A stretch of 64,000 bases of DNA from CAZRCZ01 sp964598765 (GTDB lineage: Bacteria; Sumerlaeota; Sumerlaeia; MVZB01; JAJFLK01): contig CAZRCZ010000017.1 of assembly GCA_964598765.1 (NCBI GenBank), positions 49,583-113,582 on the forward strand, read 5' to 3'. Each line of letters begins with the position of its first letter. The first letter of the stretch is position 1. The position numbers were made by a program, and so were the translations under genes. Under the pieces are notes generated by a model. It did not search any database. It saw nothing but the letters and a program-made list of their open reading frames with translations, and had not been told where the DNA came from. Of this stretch, positions 17,459 through 26,411 are shown piece after piece.

Positions 17459-18283
17459 CTATTTGCCGCCGATGGCCGGATTGCGGATTTTATCCGTGGA
17501 CGCGCTGTCAATCTTTTGGGCGGTCTCCCCTTTTTTCTCCGTCTTTTCGGGGGCCGCGGCGGGCTTGGCTTTATTTTCTTCATTGGTCGGCAGAATGTTG
17601 ATTTCAGCTTTGCCGTCCCAGTTGACGCTGTTCACCTTGTCGTTTTGGATCATGGTGATTTTGCCCGCCGTGGTTTGGGTCACGCGCCCGTTGGAGTCGG
17701 TTTGGCGGATCGAAGGTTTGGGGGGGCCTTCCAGATACGTCTTCTTGTCTTCGATCTCGTAGGTGAACCGTCCGCAGACTCCGCTGGTGTCCTGTTTGCT
17801 GAATTTCACGATTTTGCCGCGCGCGATCATCTCATTCTTATCCATGTCAATGACCAAGTCGTCGCATTCAATGTTCAACTCGTCGGAGGTGATGTTGATG
17901 TCTCCCTCCATCCGCATGATCTTGAGTTCATTGCTTTCCGGATCAAGTTCGGAGGTGACTTTGTTGGCGACAATTTTGGTTTCCCCTTCGCCGAAAATTT
18001 TGGTCAAGGGGTCTTCTTTGGGCTGGGCTTCGGCTTGTTCTCCCTCCTTGGGAGGCGGCGGGTTTTCTCCTGCTTTGGGCGCGGGCTTGGCCTTGGGTTT
18101 GACCTCGGTTTTCCTTTCCTGCTTCTCTCCGGGTTTGCCTTCGCTCTTGGACTGAGTTTTGGCCGCAGGTTTGCTTTCGCCCTTGGATTCGGTCTTCTTA
18201 TCCGGTTTAGGAGCGTCTTGGGAAAAGCCCAATCGGACGGAATAAACCGCCGTCAAGATCAGGGCGAGACAAAAGTTCTTCAT
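17459..18283 (-). CDS. lptA: LptA/OstA-like periplasmic LPS transport protein
   Basis: 274 residues from ATG 18283, which overlaps the stop of the upstream lptC-like gene as ATGA, so the two are translationally coupled. A signal peptide (about 1-22) is followed by an 80-residue Lys/Pro/Glu-rich linker, then an OstA/LptA beta-jellyroll domain (about 115-240) with ITSDELNIECDDLVIDMDKN and EMIARGKIVKF, the repeated 'd.l.id...n...a.G.v' pattern. LptA bridges LPS across the periplasm from LptC to LptD. The long charged linker is unusual; it might span the cell wall. The lptB, lptF and lptG partners are not in the window. Confidence 0.75.
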   Translation of the reverse strand: MKNFCLALILTAVYSVRLGFSQDAPKPDKKTESKGESKPAAKTQSKSEGKPGEKQERKTEVKPKAKPAPKAGENPPPPKEGEQAEAQPKEDPLTKIFGEGETKIVANKVTSELDPESNELKIMRMEGDINITSDELNIECDDLVIDMDKNEMIARGKIVKFSKQDTSGVCGRFTYEIEDKKTYLEGPPKPSIRQTDSNGRVTQTTAGKITMIQNDKVNSVNWDGKAEINILPTNEENKAKPAAAPEKTEKKGETAQKIDSASTDKIRNPAIGGK

Positions 18284-18906
18284 GGCTGTTCTTCTTCTTC
18301 CTTTTGGGTGGTCAGTTGGACGTGTCCCGTCAATTTCCATTGCTTCAATGCGCCGTTGGCTTCGTCAATGACGGCTTCAAATTCTTCGGCTTGTCCTTCA
18401 AACACGCTTCCTCGTCCGGTTGGAATCCGATATTCGACCCCTTTGGTGGAGGTGAAAGTGCTCCTCTCGTTGTCAAAAACAAGCTCCGAGGACTTGACGA
18501 TATAACCGTCCGCGGAGCGAAAATCCACATTGCCGTTTAAGGACCAATCGTAGCGGGTTGATTCCCGCTCGACTCCCGCTTCATCCGTGGTCTTCGCCGT
18601 CACCGGCCACGCCTTTCCCGCCGTGCTGACCATTTCCTGTTTGATCCCGGCATCGTCATCGTAAATGCGAACATGCGGGGAGACGAGTTCGAAAATGCGA
18701 GTGTCCTCGTCCATGGTTCCCTTGTCCGCCTCGATGCGATAAACCAATTTCTGATCGTTCATGACATCCAGCGTAATATGTTCAAATTCCATCGTGGAGT
18801 TCGAAGCGCTTTCTTCGGAGAGCACCGAAACGACGGAAGTCAAAACGAATACAAACGGAAGGATTGCGCGGAATTTGTGTTTCAACAGAGACCCATTTCT
18901 CGACAT
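18280..18906 (-). CDS. lptC: LptC-like protein
   Basis: 208 residues from ATG 18906; the open frame continues upstream into the EF-G-like gene, and ATG 18948 is an alternative. An N-terminal hydrophobic segment (ILPFVFVLTSVVSVL) can be anchor or signal. The body has the LptC/LptA beta-strand pattern (KLVYRIEADKGTMDEDTRIF, YIVKSSELVFDNERSTF, EGQAEEFEAVIDEANG). The arrangement ahead of an LptA-type gene with an ATGA overlap supports the LPS export role. It could instead be a second LptA-type protein, since the domain is shared. Confidence 0.7.
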   Translation of the reverse strand: MSRNGSLLKHKFRAILPFVFVLTSVVSVLSEESASNSTMEFEHITLDVMNDQKLVYRIEADKGTMDEDTRIFELVSPHVRIYDDDAGIKQEMVSTAGKAWPVTAKTTDEAGVERESTRYDWSLNGNVDFRSADGYIVKSSELVFDNERSTFTSTKGVEYRIPTGRGSVFEGQAEEFEAVIDEANGALKQWKLTGHVQLTTQKEEEEQP

Positions 18907-18985
18907 TGCGTTCCGGGGCGGAAACCGACCCACGGCACGGGAAACCATACCCGAAGCCGATCCGCCGTTGCAACGACTACCGTCG

Positions 18986-21073
18986 TCACTCCGTGGCTTC
19001 TTTTTCCTTCTGAGCCTCGGCGACGATTTTTTCCGTGACTTCTCCCGGAACCCTTTCGTAATGATCGAAAGTTGTTTCAAAGGTACCGGAACCGCGCGTT
19101 CGGGAGCGCAGATCGCGGCTGTAGGTGAACATTTCCGACATCGGAACGAGCGCCTCGATCTTTTGGCGTTTACCGACGGCGGTCATGCCCAAGATGCGTC
19201 CTCGGCGGCTGTTCAAGTCCCCCATGATGTCTCCCATGAATTCTTCCGGGACCAAAATTGTCGCCTTGATGATCGGTTCCAAAATGATGGGGCCGGCCTT
19301 GGGAATGACGTTCTTAAACGCCAGCGAAGCCGCGACCTTGAAGGCCATATCCGAGGAATCCACGGTGTGATACGAACCGTCGTAGCAGATTGCCTTAAGG
19401 TCCACGGTCGGATGACGGGAGAGGACTCCTTTTTCCAAGGACTCAATCAATCCCTTTTCGATGGAGGGGGAGAACTTGGTTGGAATCACGCCGCCAACGA
19501 TGGCCCACTCGAACTGAAAGCCCGACCCTTCGGGCAATGGCTCAAACCGAACCCAGCAATCGCCGTATTGGCCGTGCCCTCCCGATTGCTTCTTGTGTTT
19601 CCCCTGACCTTCGGCCTTTCGCGTGATTGTTTCGCGGTAGGGAACCTTGGGAATTTGCAGTTCGACTTCGACCTTGGAAATTTCCTTCAGGCGCTTTACG
19701 GCCACATCGAGATGCGTTTCTCCCATGCCGGAAAGGATCGTCTGATGAATCTGCGGATCGCGGTGCATGTGAAGCGTCGGGTCCTGCTCCATCAAGCGAT
19801 GGATGCCGATGCCGATCTTGTCGGCGTCGGTTTTTTCCTTGGAAATCACGGCCATTTGCACGGTCGGTTGGGGAAGGGGAGTCGGCGTGAAGAGAAATCC
19901 GGCGTCCGCGTTTTCGGTCAACGTGTCATTGGTCTTGGTGGAATCGAGTTTGGCGACGGCTCCCAAGTCGCCCGCCGGAAGGTTGGCGATGTTTTCAGTC
20001 TTCTTGCCGCAGACGCTCAAGACGTGCATCAGCCGCTCGCTCTTGCCTCGATTGAGATTATGCAAGGCGCTCTCGCTTTTGACCGTGCCTCCCATCACCT
20101 TGAAAAAACTCAGATGCCCGGCATACGGATCAGAGACAGTTTTGAAGACGAAAAGCGCTGTCGGTCCTTCGACTCGAACGCTCATTTTTTCCGGGGATTC
20201 CGCCTCATTCTTCTTGATTTCGACGGGCGATCCTTCCAACGGCGAAGGGAAACAATCTTGAATGAAGGTTAACAGAGGAACGATTCCTTTGAGCGTCGTC
20301 GAGGAACCGCAAAGAACCGGAAGGACGCGTCCTTGTCTCATCCCCCCCCGAAGTCCCTTGAGAACTTCTTCCTCGCTCAGGGGTTGATCCTCCAGAAATT
20401 TCATCATCAATTCGTCGTCCCCTTCGGCGGCGGCTTCGACCAGTTTGGCCCGCGCATCCGCCGCGGCGGAAGTCATGTCCGCTGGAATATCGGCGACGTT
20501 TGCTTTGCGATCCTGTTCCTCGACGAACTTCATCCGAATGAGATCAATGACTCCTTTGAATCCCGTCGCCGCGCCGACGGGCAAGGTGGCGGCCACGACG
20601 CGAACCGGGAAGGCCTTGGTCAGAGACTCCAGAACTTTTGCGAAATCGGCCCGCTCTTTGTCCATCTTGTTGACGAATGCCGCCCGGCAAGCCACGCCAA
20701 ATTCATCGGCATATTCCCACACGAATTCGGTTCCGACGTCCACTTTTCCTTCGGCGTCCACCACCAACACAAGACCATCGGAAGCCCTGATTCCATTCTT
20801 GATTTCGCCGACGAAGTCCAATCTTCCCGGCATGTCCAGAAAGTTGATTTTCCCGTTCTTAAATTCGACGGGTATCAGTGATGCATTAATGGAGTGCTGG
20901 CGGCGAATTTCCTCCGGGTCATAATCGGAGACGGTCGTGCCGGCCGAAATCGAGCCGAGCCGCTCGGTTTGCTTTTGTGAGAAAAGGATGGCCTCGGCCA
21001 GCGAGGTTTTGCCCGCGGCGGAATGTCCGGCGAGTCCGATGTTCCGAATCTCCGTGGTTCCATGGGGCTTCAA
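18986..21073 (-). CDS. Elongation factor G-like GTPase (EF-G2 type)
   Basis: 695 residues from TTG 21073, supported by GGAGG 10 bases upstream; no ATG is near. Domains follow EF-G order: GTPase with P-loop GHSAAGKTS (16-24), switch II DMPGRLDF (80-87), NKMD (135-138), then domains II to V with KKQSGGHGQYGDCWVRFEP and NSRRGRILGM. In canonical EF-G switch II reads DTPGHVDF; the catalytic His is Arg84 here, and the usual RGITI of switch I reads QHSINAS. These mark the EF-G-like paralogue family, whose role in translation is not well defined. It has no rps/tuf neighbours, unlike canonical fusA. It lies upstream of the lptC/lptA pair on the same strand. Confidence 0.88.
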   Translation of the reverse strand: MKPHGTTEIRNIGLAGHSAAGKTSLAEAILFSQKQTERLGSISAGTTVSDYDPEEIRRQHSINASLIPVEFKNGKINFLDMPGRLDFVGEIKNGIRASDGLVLVVDAEGKVDVGTEFVWEYADEFGVACRAAFVNKMDKERADFAKVLESLTKAFPVRVVAATLPVGAATGFKGVIDLIRMKFVEEQDRKANVADIPADMTSAAADARAKLVEAAAEGDDELMMKFLEDQPLSEEEVLKGLRGGMRQGRVLPVLCGSSTTLKGIVPLLTFIQDCFPSPLEGSPVEIKKNEAESPEKMSVRVEGPTALFVFKTVSDPYAGHLSFFKVMGGTVKSESALHNLNRGKSERLMHVLSVCGKKTENIANLPAGDLGAVAKLDSTKTNDTLTENADAGFLFTPTPLPQPTVQMAVISKEKTDADKIGIGIHRLMEQDPTLHMHRDPQIHQTILSGMGETHLDVAVKRLKEISKVEVELQIPKVPYRETITRKAEGQGKHKKQSGGHGQYGDCWVRFEPLPEGSGFQFEWAIVGGVIPTKFSPSIEKGLIESLEKGVLSRHPTVDLKAICYDGSYHTVDSSDMAFKVAASLAFKNVIPKAGPIILEPIIKATILVPEEFMGDIMGDLNSRRGRILGMTAVGKRQKIEALVPMSEMFTYSRDLRSRTRGSGTFETTFDHYERVPGEVTEKIVAEAQKEKEATE

Positions 21074-21195
21074 GGTTCGAGGTCCTCCCGTCGGTCAAAG
21101 ATCGCGTTGCAATCCATCCGTCAACGGCGCGCCAATTGAGCGGTTGATGATATAGAGAGGAAAAATTCCCCGCAAGCGGATTTCATCAAAATCCT

Positions 21196-21224
21196 TTGAC
21201 CATGCCCGCCGCGAAACGTAAAAT
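21196..21224 (+). promoter_or_regulatory. Sigma-70-type promoter for the tRNA pair
   Basis: TTGACC (21196-21201) and TAAAAT (21219-21224) are separated by exactly 17 bases, 84 bases ahead of tRNA-Lys and on its strand. The match to the consensus is good; no other gene uses it. Confidence 0.6.
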
Positions 21225-21307
21225 CAAAAGCTTGAGTTGCGGCGTCCGCTCCAGAGGCATCCCTTCGGGCGAAGGCGAACGGCCACGCGGGCCGCGAAAT
21301 CAGGGGC

Positions 21308-21383
21308 GAGCGCGTAGCTCAGTCGGTAGAGCAGCGGTCTTTTAAGCCGTTGGTCGAGAGTTCGATTCTCTCCGCGCTCACCA
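21308..21383 (+). tRNA. tRNA-Lys (UUU)
   Basis: 76 bases with encoded CCA. The acceptor GAGCGCG pairs with CGCGCTC, the T arm GAGAG-TTCGATT-CTCTC is perfect, and the anticodon loop CTTTTAA carries TTT at 21341-21343. Confidence 0.97.
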
Positions 21384-21396
21384 TCGTTCCGAATGC

Positions 21397-21474
21397 GTCC
21401 CCATCGTCTAGCCCGGCCTAGGACATCGCCCTTTCACGGCGGTAACCGGGGTTCGAATCCCCGTGGGGACGCCA
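21397..21474 (+). tRNA. tRNA-Glu (UUC)
   Basis: 78 bases with encoded CCA. The acceptor GTCCCCA pairs with TGGGGAC, the T arm CGGGG-TTCGAAT-CCCCG is perfect, and the anticodon loop CTTTCAC carries TTC at 21433-21435. It follows tRNA-Lys by 13 bases, so both are processed from one transcript. Confidence 0.97.
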
Positions 21475-21482
21475 AGTTTCGT

Positions 21483-21564
21483 CCGCAGATTACACGGATT
21501 TAGCAGATTCGTGAGAGAGGCGACAGTCCACGAATCTGCGTAATCCGTGAAATCTGAGGATAAT
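21483..21564. repeat. Long imperfect palindrome after the tRNA genes
   Basis: CGCAGATTACACGGATTTAG plus CAGATTCGTG on the left is nearly the reverse complement of CACGAATCTG plus CGTAATCCGTGAAATCTG on the right (about 28 bases per arm, roughly four mismatches). It sits between the tRNA pair and the convergent guaA stop and could end both transcripts, though there is no clear T run. Confidence 0.7.
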
Positions 21565-21566
21565 CT

Positions 21567-23090
21567 TCATTCCCATTCGATGGTCGCCGGCGGTTTGGAA
21601 GAAACGTCATAGACCACTCGATTGATCCCCCGCACCTCGTTGATAATTCGATTCGCAATTCTTCCCAACACCGACTTCGGCATTTCAAACCAATCCGCCG
21701 TCATGCCGTCCACGCTGGTCACGGCGCGCACGGCGACGACGTGATCGTAGGTCCGCTCATCTCCCATCACGCCGACCGATTTCACGGGCAAGAGGACGCA
21801 GAATGCCTGCCAGATTTGATCGTAAAGCCCGACTCGGCGCAGTTCTTCGATCAGGATCGCGTCGGCTTTGCGGAGAAGGTCGAGACGGGGTTTGCTGACC
21901 GCGCCTAGAATGCGAATTGCCAATCCGGGGCCCGGAAATGGATGCCGTCCGAGCAGATCATCCGGCAATCCCAATTCCCGTCCGACCGCGCGGACTTCGT
22001 CCTTGAAGAGTTCCTTCAACGGTTCGACGACCCGTCCGGCGCGAATTAAATCCAAGATTCGCTCGACGCGGTTGTGATGCGTCTTGATCGTCGCGGAGGG
22101 ACCGCGCGTGGATACGGATTCGATCACGTCGGGATAGAGCGTTCCTTGCGCGAGAAAATCCGCGCGTCCAAGTTCCCGGAAGAAAACGTCAACGAAAACC
22201 TTGCCGATGATTTTTCGTTTTCGCTCCGGATCGGAAACGTTTTTCAGCGTCCTCAAAAATGTTTCGGCGGCGCGGATGTGTTGGACGCGGATGCCCAATT
22301 TTTCCTTGAACCGTTCGACGACGCGATCCGCCTCCCCCGCGCGGAGAACGCCGTTGTCCACAAAAACGGGATGGGCTTGCTTTCCGATGGCGCGATTGAG
22401 CAAGACCGCAAGCACCGTGGAATCCACACCGCCCGACACCGCGCAAACGACCCGACGGTCGGCACATTGCGCCCGAAGCTGTTCAATCGCCGTTTCAATG
22501 AAATGTCCCATCGTCCAATCGGGTTTGGCGCCGCAAATTCCGAAGACAAAATTGGCGAGGATTTGCTTCCCTTCTTCCGAGTGATGGACCTCGGGATGGA
22601 ATTGAACACCCCAAAGCCGACGCTTGGAATCCCTGACTGCCGCGAAAGGACAATCTTCCGTCTTGCCGATGGTCTCGAACCCGCGAGGAATTTTCGTCAC
22701 GCGATCGCCGTGGCTCATCCAGACCCGCGTGGTCGGCTGAATGTCCTTCAGAAGCGGATCGGGCTTGAGACGGTGAAGATGCGCGTGTCCGAATTCGCGC
22801 GTTTCGGATCGGACGACCTCCCCACCAAGCTGGCGCGAGATCGCCTGCATCCCGTAGCATACGCCCAAGACAGGAACGCCAAGCTGATGAACCTTGGGAT
22901 TTAATTTAGGGGCGCCTTTGGCGTAGGTGCTGGCCGGACCGCCCGACAGAATGATTCCTTGCGGTTTGGCGGCGCGAATTTCGACGAGCGGATGATTGAA
23001 CGGCACAATCTCGCTCTTGACCTTCATTTGACGGATTTTCCGCGCGATGAGTTGAGTGTATTGGGAGCCGAAATCGAGAATGAGGATCAT
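21567..23090 (-). CDS. guaA: GMP synthase (glutamine-hydrolysing)
   Basis: 507 residues, full length. The class I glutamine amidotransferase domain has the nucleophile Cys78 in GVCYGMQ and FHPEVHHSEEG carrying His and Glu. The ATP pyrophosphatase domain has the SGGVDST loop (about 223-229), and the C-terminal dimerisation domain ends in the family-typical SKPPATIEWE. It converts XMP to GMP using glutamine and ATP in the cytoplasm. Start ATG 23090 begins MILILDFGSQYTQLIAR as in the family. It stands alone, without guaB. Confidence 0.98.
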   Translation of the reverse strand: MILILDFGSQYTQLIARKIRQMKVKSEIVPFNHPLVEIRAAKPQGIILSGGPASTYAKGAPKLNPKVHQLGVPVLGVCYGMQAISRQLGGEVVRSETREFGHAHLHRLKPDPLLKDIQPTTRVWMSHGDRVTKIPRGFETIGKTEDCPFAAVRDSKRRLWGVQFHPEVHHSEEGKQILANFVFGICGAKPDWTMGHFIETAIEQLRAQCADRRVVCAVSGGVDSTVLAVLLNRAIGKQAHPVFVDNGVLRAGEADRVVERFKEKLGIRVQHIRAAETFLRTLKNVSDPERKRKIIGKVFVDVFFRELGRADFLAQGTLYPDVIESVSTRGPSATIKTHHNRVERILDLIRAGRVVEPLKELFKDEVRAVGRELGLPDDLLGRHPFPGPGLAIRILGAVSKPRLDLLRKADAILIEELRRVGLYDQIWQAFCVLLPVKSVGVMGDERTYDHVVAVRAVTSVDGMTADWFEMPKSVLGRIANRIINEVRGINRVVYDVSSKPPATIEWE

Positions 23091-23214
23091 GGGTAAACCC
23101 CAAAAATTAAGGAATGAAAATAGAGCATCGGCAAGAAATCTTCAATAAGTGCGAGAAAGTTGACCATTTTTCCAATTCCCCATCAAGGCTCCAAATCACC
23201 AAGAACAAAATAAA

Positions 23215-23310
23215 ATGAGAGGACCTCAAACCCATTCAAAAAAGATTTCTCCAAAACCACGCGCGTTTGTTCCTTGGTGTCTTGGTGTCTTGGTGGTAAA
23301 TTCCTTTTTC
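23215..23310. repeat. Repeat of the ACCAAG type upstream of pilT
   Basis: CCTTGGTGTCTTGGTGTCTTGGTGG (about 23275-23298) reads as tandem CACCAAGA words on the other strand. A partial left arm, ATCACCAAGAACAAAATAAA, lies at about 23195-23214. It ends a few bases before the pilT ribosome binding site. Confidence 0.6.
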
Positions 23311-23323
23311 CAAGGATTTGGCG

Positions 23324-24391
23324 ATGACTCAAACCAACGAACACCTGAACATTCAAACCTTGCTTGCCGAGGTCGTCGAGTTAAACGCCTCGGATTTACA
23401 CTTGGTTTCCGACAGCCCGCCGATGGTCCGCATTCACGGGCGGCTAGTACCGATGGAAAAGCCCGCGCTGTCCGCCGATGAATTGAACACGTTGATCCGA
23501 AGTTTTCTAAGTGAGGAGCAGATCAAGAGGTTCAAACGGGACAAGGAACTTGATCTTTCTCTCTCGGTTCCCTCGGCGGGGCGGTTTCGCGTCAATGTTC
23601 ACGTACAGCGCGGCGCGACCGAGGCCGCCTTCCGCGTCGTCTCGGAAAAAATCCGGACCATCCGCGAACTTGGATTGCCGTCGGTGATCGAGGAATTGGC
23701 GCGCAAGCAACAAGGCATGGTGTTGGTCACTGGGCCGACCGGCGTCGGTAAAAGCACGACGTTGGCCGCGATGGTGGACCTCATCAACTCCGAGCGTCAA
23801 TGCATGATTGTCACCATCGAGGACCCGATCGAATATCTCCATCACAATCGCCGAAGCGTCATCAAGCAACGTGAAATCGGACACGATACGAAGAGCTTTG
23901 CCGGCGCGTTGCGCCACGCCCTTCGCCAAGACCCCGACGTGATCGTCGTCGGCGAGATGCGCGATCTCGACACGATTTCGACGGCCTTGACCGCGGCAGA
24001 GACCGGTCATTTGGTTTTGGCGACCATTCACACGCCCGACGTGATCCAAACCGTGGATCGGGTGATTGACGTGTTTCCGCCTCATCAACAAAATCAAGTC
24101 CGGTTGATGTTCGCCAACACGGTTCAAGGAATCGTCGCGCAACAACTTCTGCCGATTCCGGGGGGACAGGGGCGCGTTGCCGCAACCGAAATCTTGATCG
24201 GCACGCCCGCGGTTCGCCAAATCCTCCGGCAAGCAAAAACCGAACAACTCACCACCGTCATGCAGACCGCAAAGGATACGGGCATGATGACCATGGACAA
24301 ATCGCTTCGTCTTCTCTATCAGCGCGGTTTGATTTCCTACGACGACGCGCTGGCGAAATCACGGTATCCTGAAAATTTCGAACATATCTGA
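23324..24391 (+). CDS. pilT: Type IV pilus retraction ATPase PilT
   Basis: 355 residues from ATG 23324, with AAGGA 7 bases upstream (an in-frame TTG at 23318 is too close to it). The N-terminal domain has LNASDLHLVSDSPPMVRIHG. The ATPase core has Walker A GPTGVGKST (137-145), Asp box MIVTIEDPIEYLHH, Walker B VIVVGEMRDLDT and His box TGHLVLATIHTPD. This is the GspE/PilT secretion ATPase family; the length and absence of an N1 domain fit PilT, the hexameric motor that depolymerises pili for twitching. No pilus genes are adjacent. It converges on the macB-type permease with only 6 bases between stops. Confidence 0.93.
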   Translation: MTQTNEHLNIQTLLAEVVELNASDLHLVSDSPPMVRIHGRLVPMEKPALSADELNTLIRSFLSEEQIKRFKRDKELDLSLSVPSAGRFRVNVHVQRGATEAAFRVVSEKIRTIRELGLPSVIEELARKQQGMVLVTGPTGVGKSTTLAAMVDLINSERQCMIVTIEDPIEYLHHNRRSVIKQREIGHDTKSFAGALRHALRQDPDVIVVGEMRDLDTISTALTAAETGHLVLATIHTPDVIQTVDRVIDVFPPHQQNQVRLMFANTVQGIVAQQLLPIPGGQGRVAATEILIGTPAVRQILRQAKTEQLTTVMQTAKDTGMMTMDKSLRLLYQRGLISYDDALAKSRYPENFEHI

Positions 24392-24397
24392 ACTTCG

Positions 24398-25636
24398 TTA
24401 TTCATATCTGAGCGCCTCAATCGGATTCATGAGCGCGGCCTTGCGCGCGGGGTAGTAGCCAAAGAAAACGCCGACAAGCGCGGAGAAAACAAAAGCCAGC
24501 AAAATGGACCCCGGACTGATTTTGGTGCTCCATTGGGCAAAGTTGGAAATCAGAACTGAAACTCCGCTTCCAACCAAAATCCCGACGATCCCGCCGAACA
24601 CCGATAGCGTGACGGCCTCCAACAAGAACTGCATGAGAATATCCCGCGTCTTGGCGCCGATGGCTTGACGCAGTCCGATCTCGCGCGTCCGCTCCGTGAC
24701 GGAAATGAGCATCGTGTTCATGATCCCGATGCCGCCGACCACGAGTGAAACGGATGCAATCGTCGCCAAGAGGATTGCCATGACCCGCGCCGAAGTTTCC
24801 TGCGCGGCAAAAAGCTCCTCCATGTTGCGGACTGAAAAATCGTCGTCCTGTCCCGGTTGAATCCGATGACGCTGGCGAAGGAGGTCCTCGATTTCTTCTT
24901 GCGCGTTCTTGGTGGTCTTCGAGTCCGTGGCTTGGACCATGATGGAACCGACCGACGCCGCATTGGCTTGGTTCACGCCCAAAACCTTTTTCTTGGCGGT
25001 GCTAAGCGGGAGCAGAATGATGTCGTCCTGATCTTGACCGGTCGGCGATTGACCCTTGGGAGCCAGAACGCCGATGACGGTCATCGGACTCTTCTTGACG
25101 CGAATCACTTGTCCGAGGGGATCGGTCCCGAAAAACAAGTTGTCGGCGACGGTCTTGCCCAGCAAAACCACCTTGGCCGAGGAGTCCACGTCTTGCTGGG
25201 TGAGGGGACGTCCATCAATGATTTGGTAGTCGCGGATTTCGAGATAATCAGGCGTGACGCCTTGAATGGTCGTGCCCCAATTGTTGTTGCCGAAGACGAC
25301 TTGCCCCCCGCCACGGCTGGAGGGAGCGGCAACGCGGACGGAACGGCATTGATCTTGAATTGCGCGGGCGTCATCCTCGGTCAAGGTGGAGGCAAAACCG
25401 GAACCCATTCGAATGCCGGAGCTGGTGACGCTTCCGGCGAGAACGATGATGACGTTGCTTCCGATGCTGGCGATTTGTTGTTGAATGCGTTCGGTCGCGC
25501 CCGACCCGATGGCAACCATGGCGATGACGGAAGCGACGCCGATGACGATCCCCAGCATCGTCAAGGCCGAGCGCATCTTGTTGACCCGGAGCGCGCGAAA
25601 CGCCATGCGAAAATTGGCGAAAAGTTTGCGTCTCAA
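24398..25636 (-). CDS. MacB-type ABC transporter permease (FtsX fold)
   Basis: 412 residues. It starts at TTG 25636, which overlaps the ATPase stop as TTGA, with GGAGGAG 8 bases upstream. One N-terminal helix (LTMLGIVIGVASVIAMVAIG), a large periplasmic MacB_PCD domain (about 45-270), and three C-terminal helices with NTMLISVTERTREIGLRQAI form the FtsX/MacB topology. With the separate ATPase and the adaptor it makes a tripartite exporter of macrolide, peptide or lipoprotein type. Unlike E. coli MacB, ATPase and permease are separate proteins. The outer-membrane TolC partner is not in the window. Confidence 0.92.
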   Translation of the reverse strand: MRRKLFANFRMAFRALRVNKMRSALTMLGIVIGVASVIAMVAIGSGATERIQQQIASIGSNVIIVLAGSVTSSGIRMGSGFASTLTEDDARAIQDQCRSVRVAAPSSRGGGQVVFGNNNWGTTIQGVTPDYLEIRDYQIIDGRPLTQQDVDSSAKVVLLGKTVADNLFFGTDPLGQVIRVKKSPMTVIGVLAPKGQSPTGQDQDDIILLPLSTAKKKVLGVNQANAASVGSIMVQATDSKTTKNAQEEIEDLLRQRHRIQPGQDDDFSVRNMEELFAAQETSARVMAILLATIASVSLVVGGIGIMNTMLISVTERTREIGLRQAIGAKTRDILMQFLLEAVTLSVFGGIVGILVGSGVSVLISNFAQWSTKISPGSILLAFVFSALVGVFFGYYPARKAALMNPIEALRYE

Positions 25637-26397
25637 GTCCGGCTCTCCTCCAAGGCTTGGGATTCGAGCGGTGGAAGGTTTTTAAGGTCCTCCGCGGCGT
25701 CGCGCGGCGCGGCGATCCTCTCATCGCGCACAATCTTGCCGTCGCGGAAATAGATGACCCTTCCGGCGTATTGGGCGACATCCGGTTCGTGCGTGACGAC
25801 GATGACTGTGATTCCATTGTCGCGGTTCAGCTCCTGCAGGACCGCCATGATTTCCGCGCTGGAATGGGTGTCTAGCGCGCCGGTCGGCTCGTCGGCCAGA
25901 ATGAGACTCGGGTCGTTGATCAGGGCGCGGGCAATGGCGACGCGCTGTTGTTGACCGCCGGAAAGTTGGCTGGGGAAATGATTCTCCCGTCCCGCCAAGC
26001 CGACCACGCGCAATGCTTTTAGGGCTCGTTCCCGCGAATCCTTATGAATTTGGTCGCTATAAAGGAGCGGGAGTTCGACGTTTTCCATGGCCGTCGTCCT
26101 CGCCAGCAGATTGAATTGCTGAAAAACAAAACCGATTTTGGAGTTGCGCATTTCGGCCAGTTGGTTGCGTCCAAACCCGCTTACGTCTTCTCCCTCCAAC
26201 AAATAAGTTCCGGCCGTCGGCTGATCCAAACAGCCCAACATGTTCATGAATGTGGTTTTTCCGGAACCCGAAGGTCCCATGATTGCCACAAAACTGCCCC
26301 GTTCAATCTCGACGGATATGCCGCGAAGAGCCTGAACATTGACCTCGCCCGCGCGATAAGTCTTGGACACGTTAACGATTTTAATGAGGCTGGGCAT
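25633..26397 (-). CDS. MacB-type ABC transporter ATPase
   Basis: 254 residues, complete nucleotide-binding domain: Walker A GPSGSGKTT, Q-loop FVFQQFNLL, signature LSGGQQQR, Walker B LILADEPT with D-loop GALD, and switch His in VVTHEPD. This is the LolD/MacB subfamily, powering mechanotransmission rather than substrate import. It lies 14 bases after the adaptor gene and overlaps the permease gene by 4 bases, giving the operon adaptor-ATPase-permease. Confidence 0.95.
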   Translation of the reverse strand: MPSLIKIVNVSKTYRAGEVNVQALRGISVEIERGSFVAIMGPSGSGKTTFMNMLGCLDQPTAGTYLLEGEDVSGFGRNQLAEMRNSKIGFVFQQFNLLARTTAMENVELPLLYSDQIHKDSRERALKALRVVGLAGRENHFPSQLSGGQQQRVAIARALINDPSLILADEPTGALDTHSSAEIMAVLQELNRDNGITVIVVTHEPDVAQYAGRVIYFRDGKIVRDERIAAPRDAAEDLKNLPPLESQALEESRT

Positions 26398-26411
26398 CGG
26401 GCTTCTCGCAC

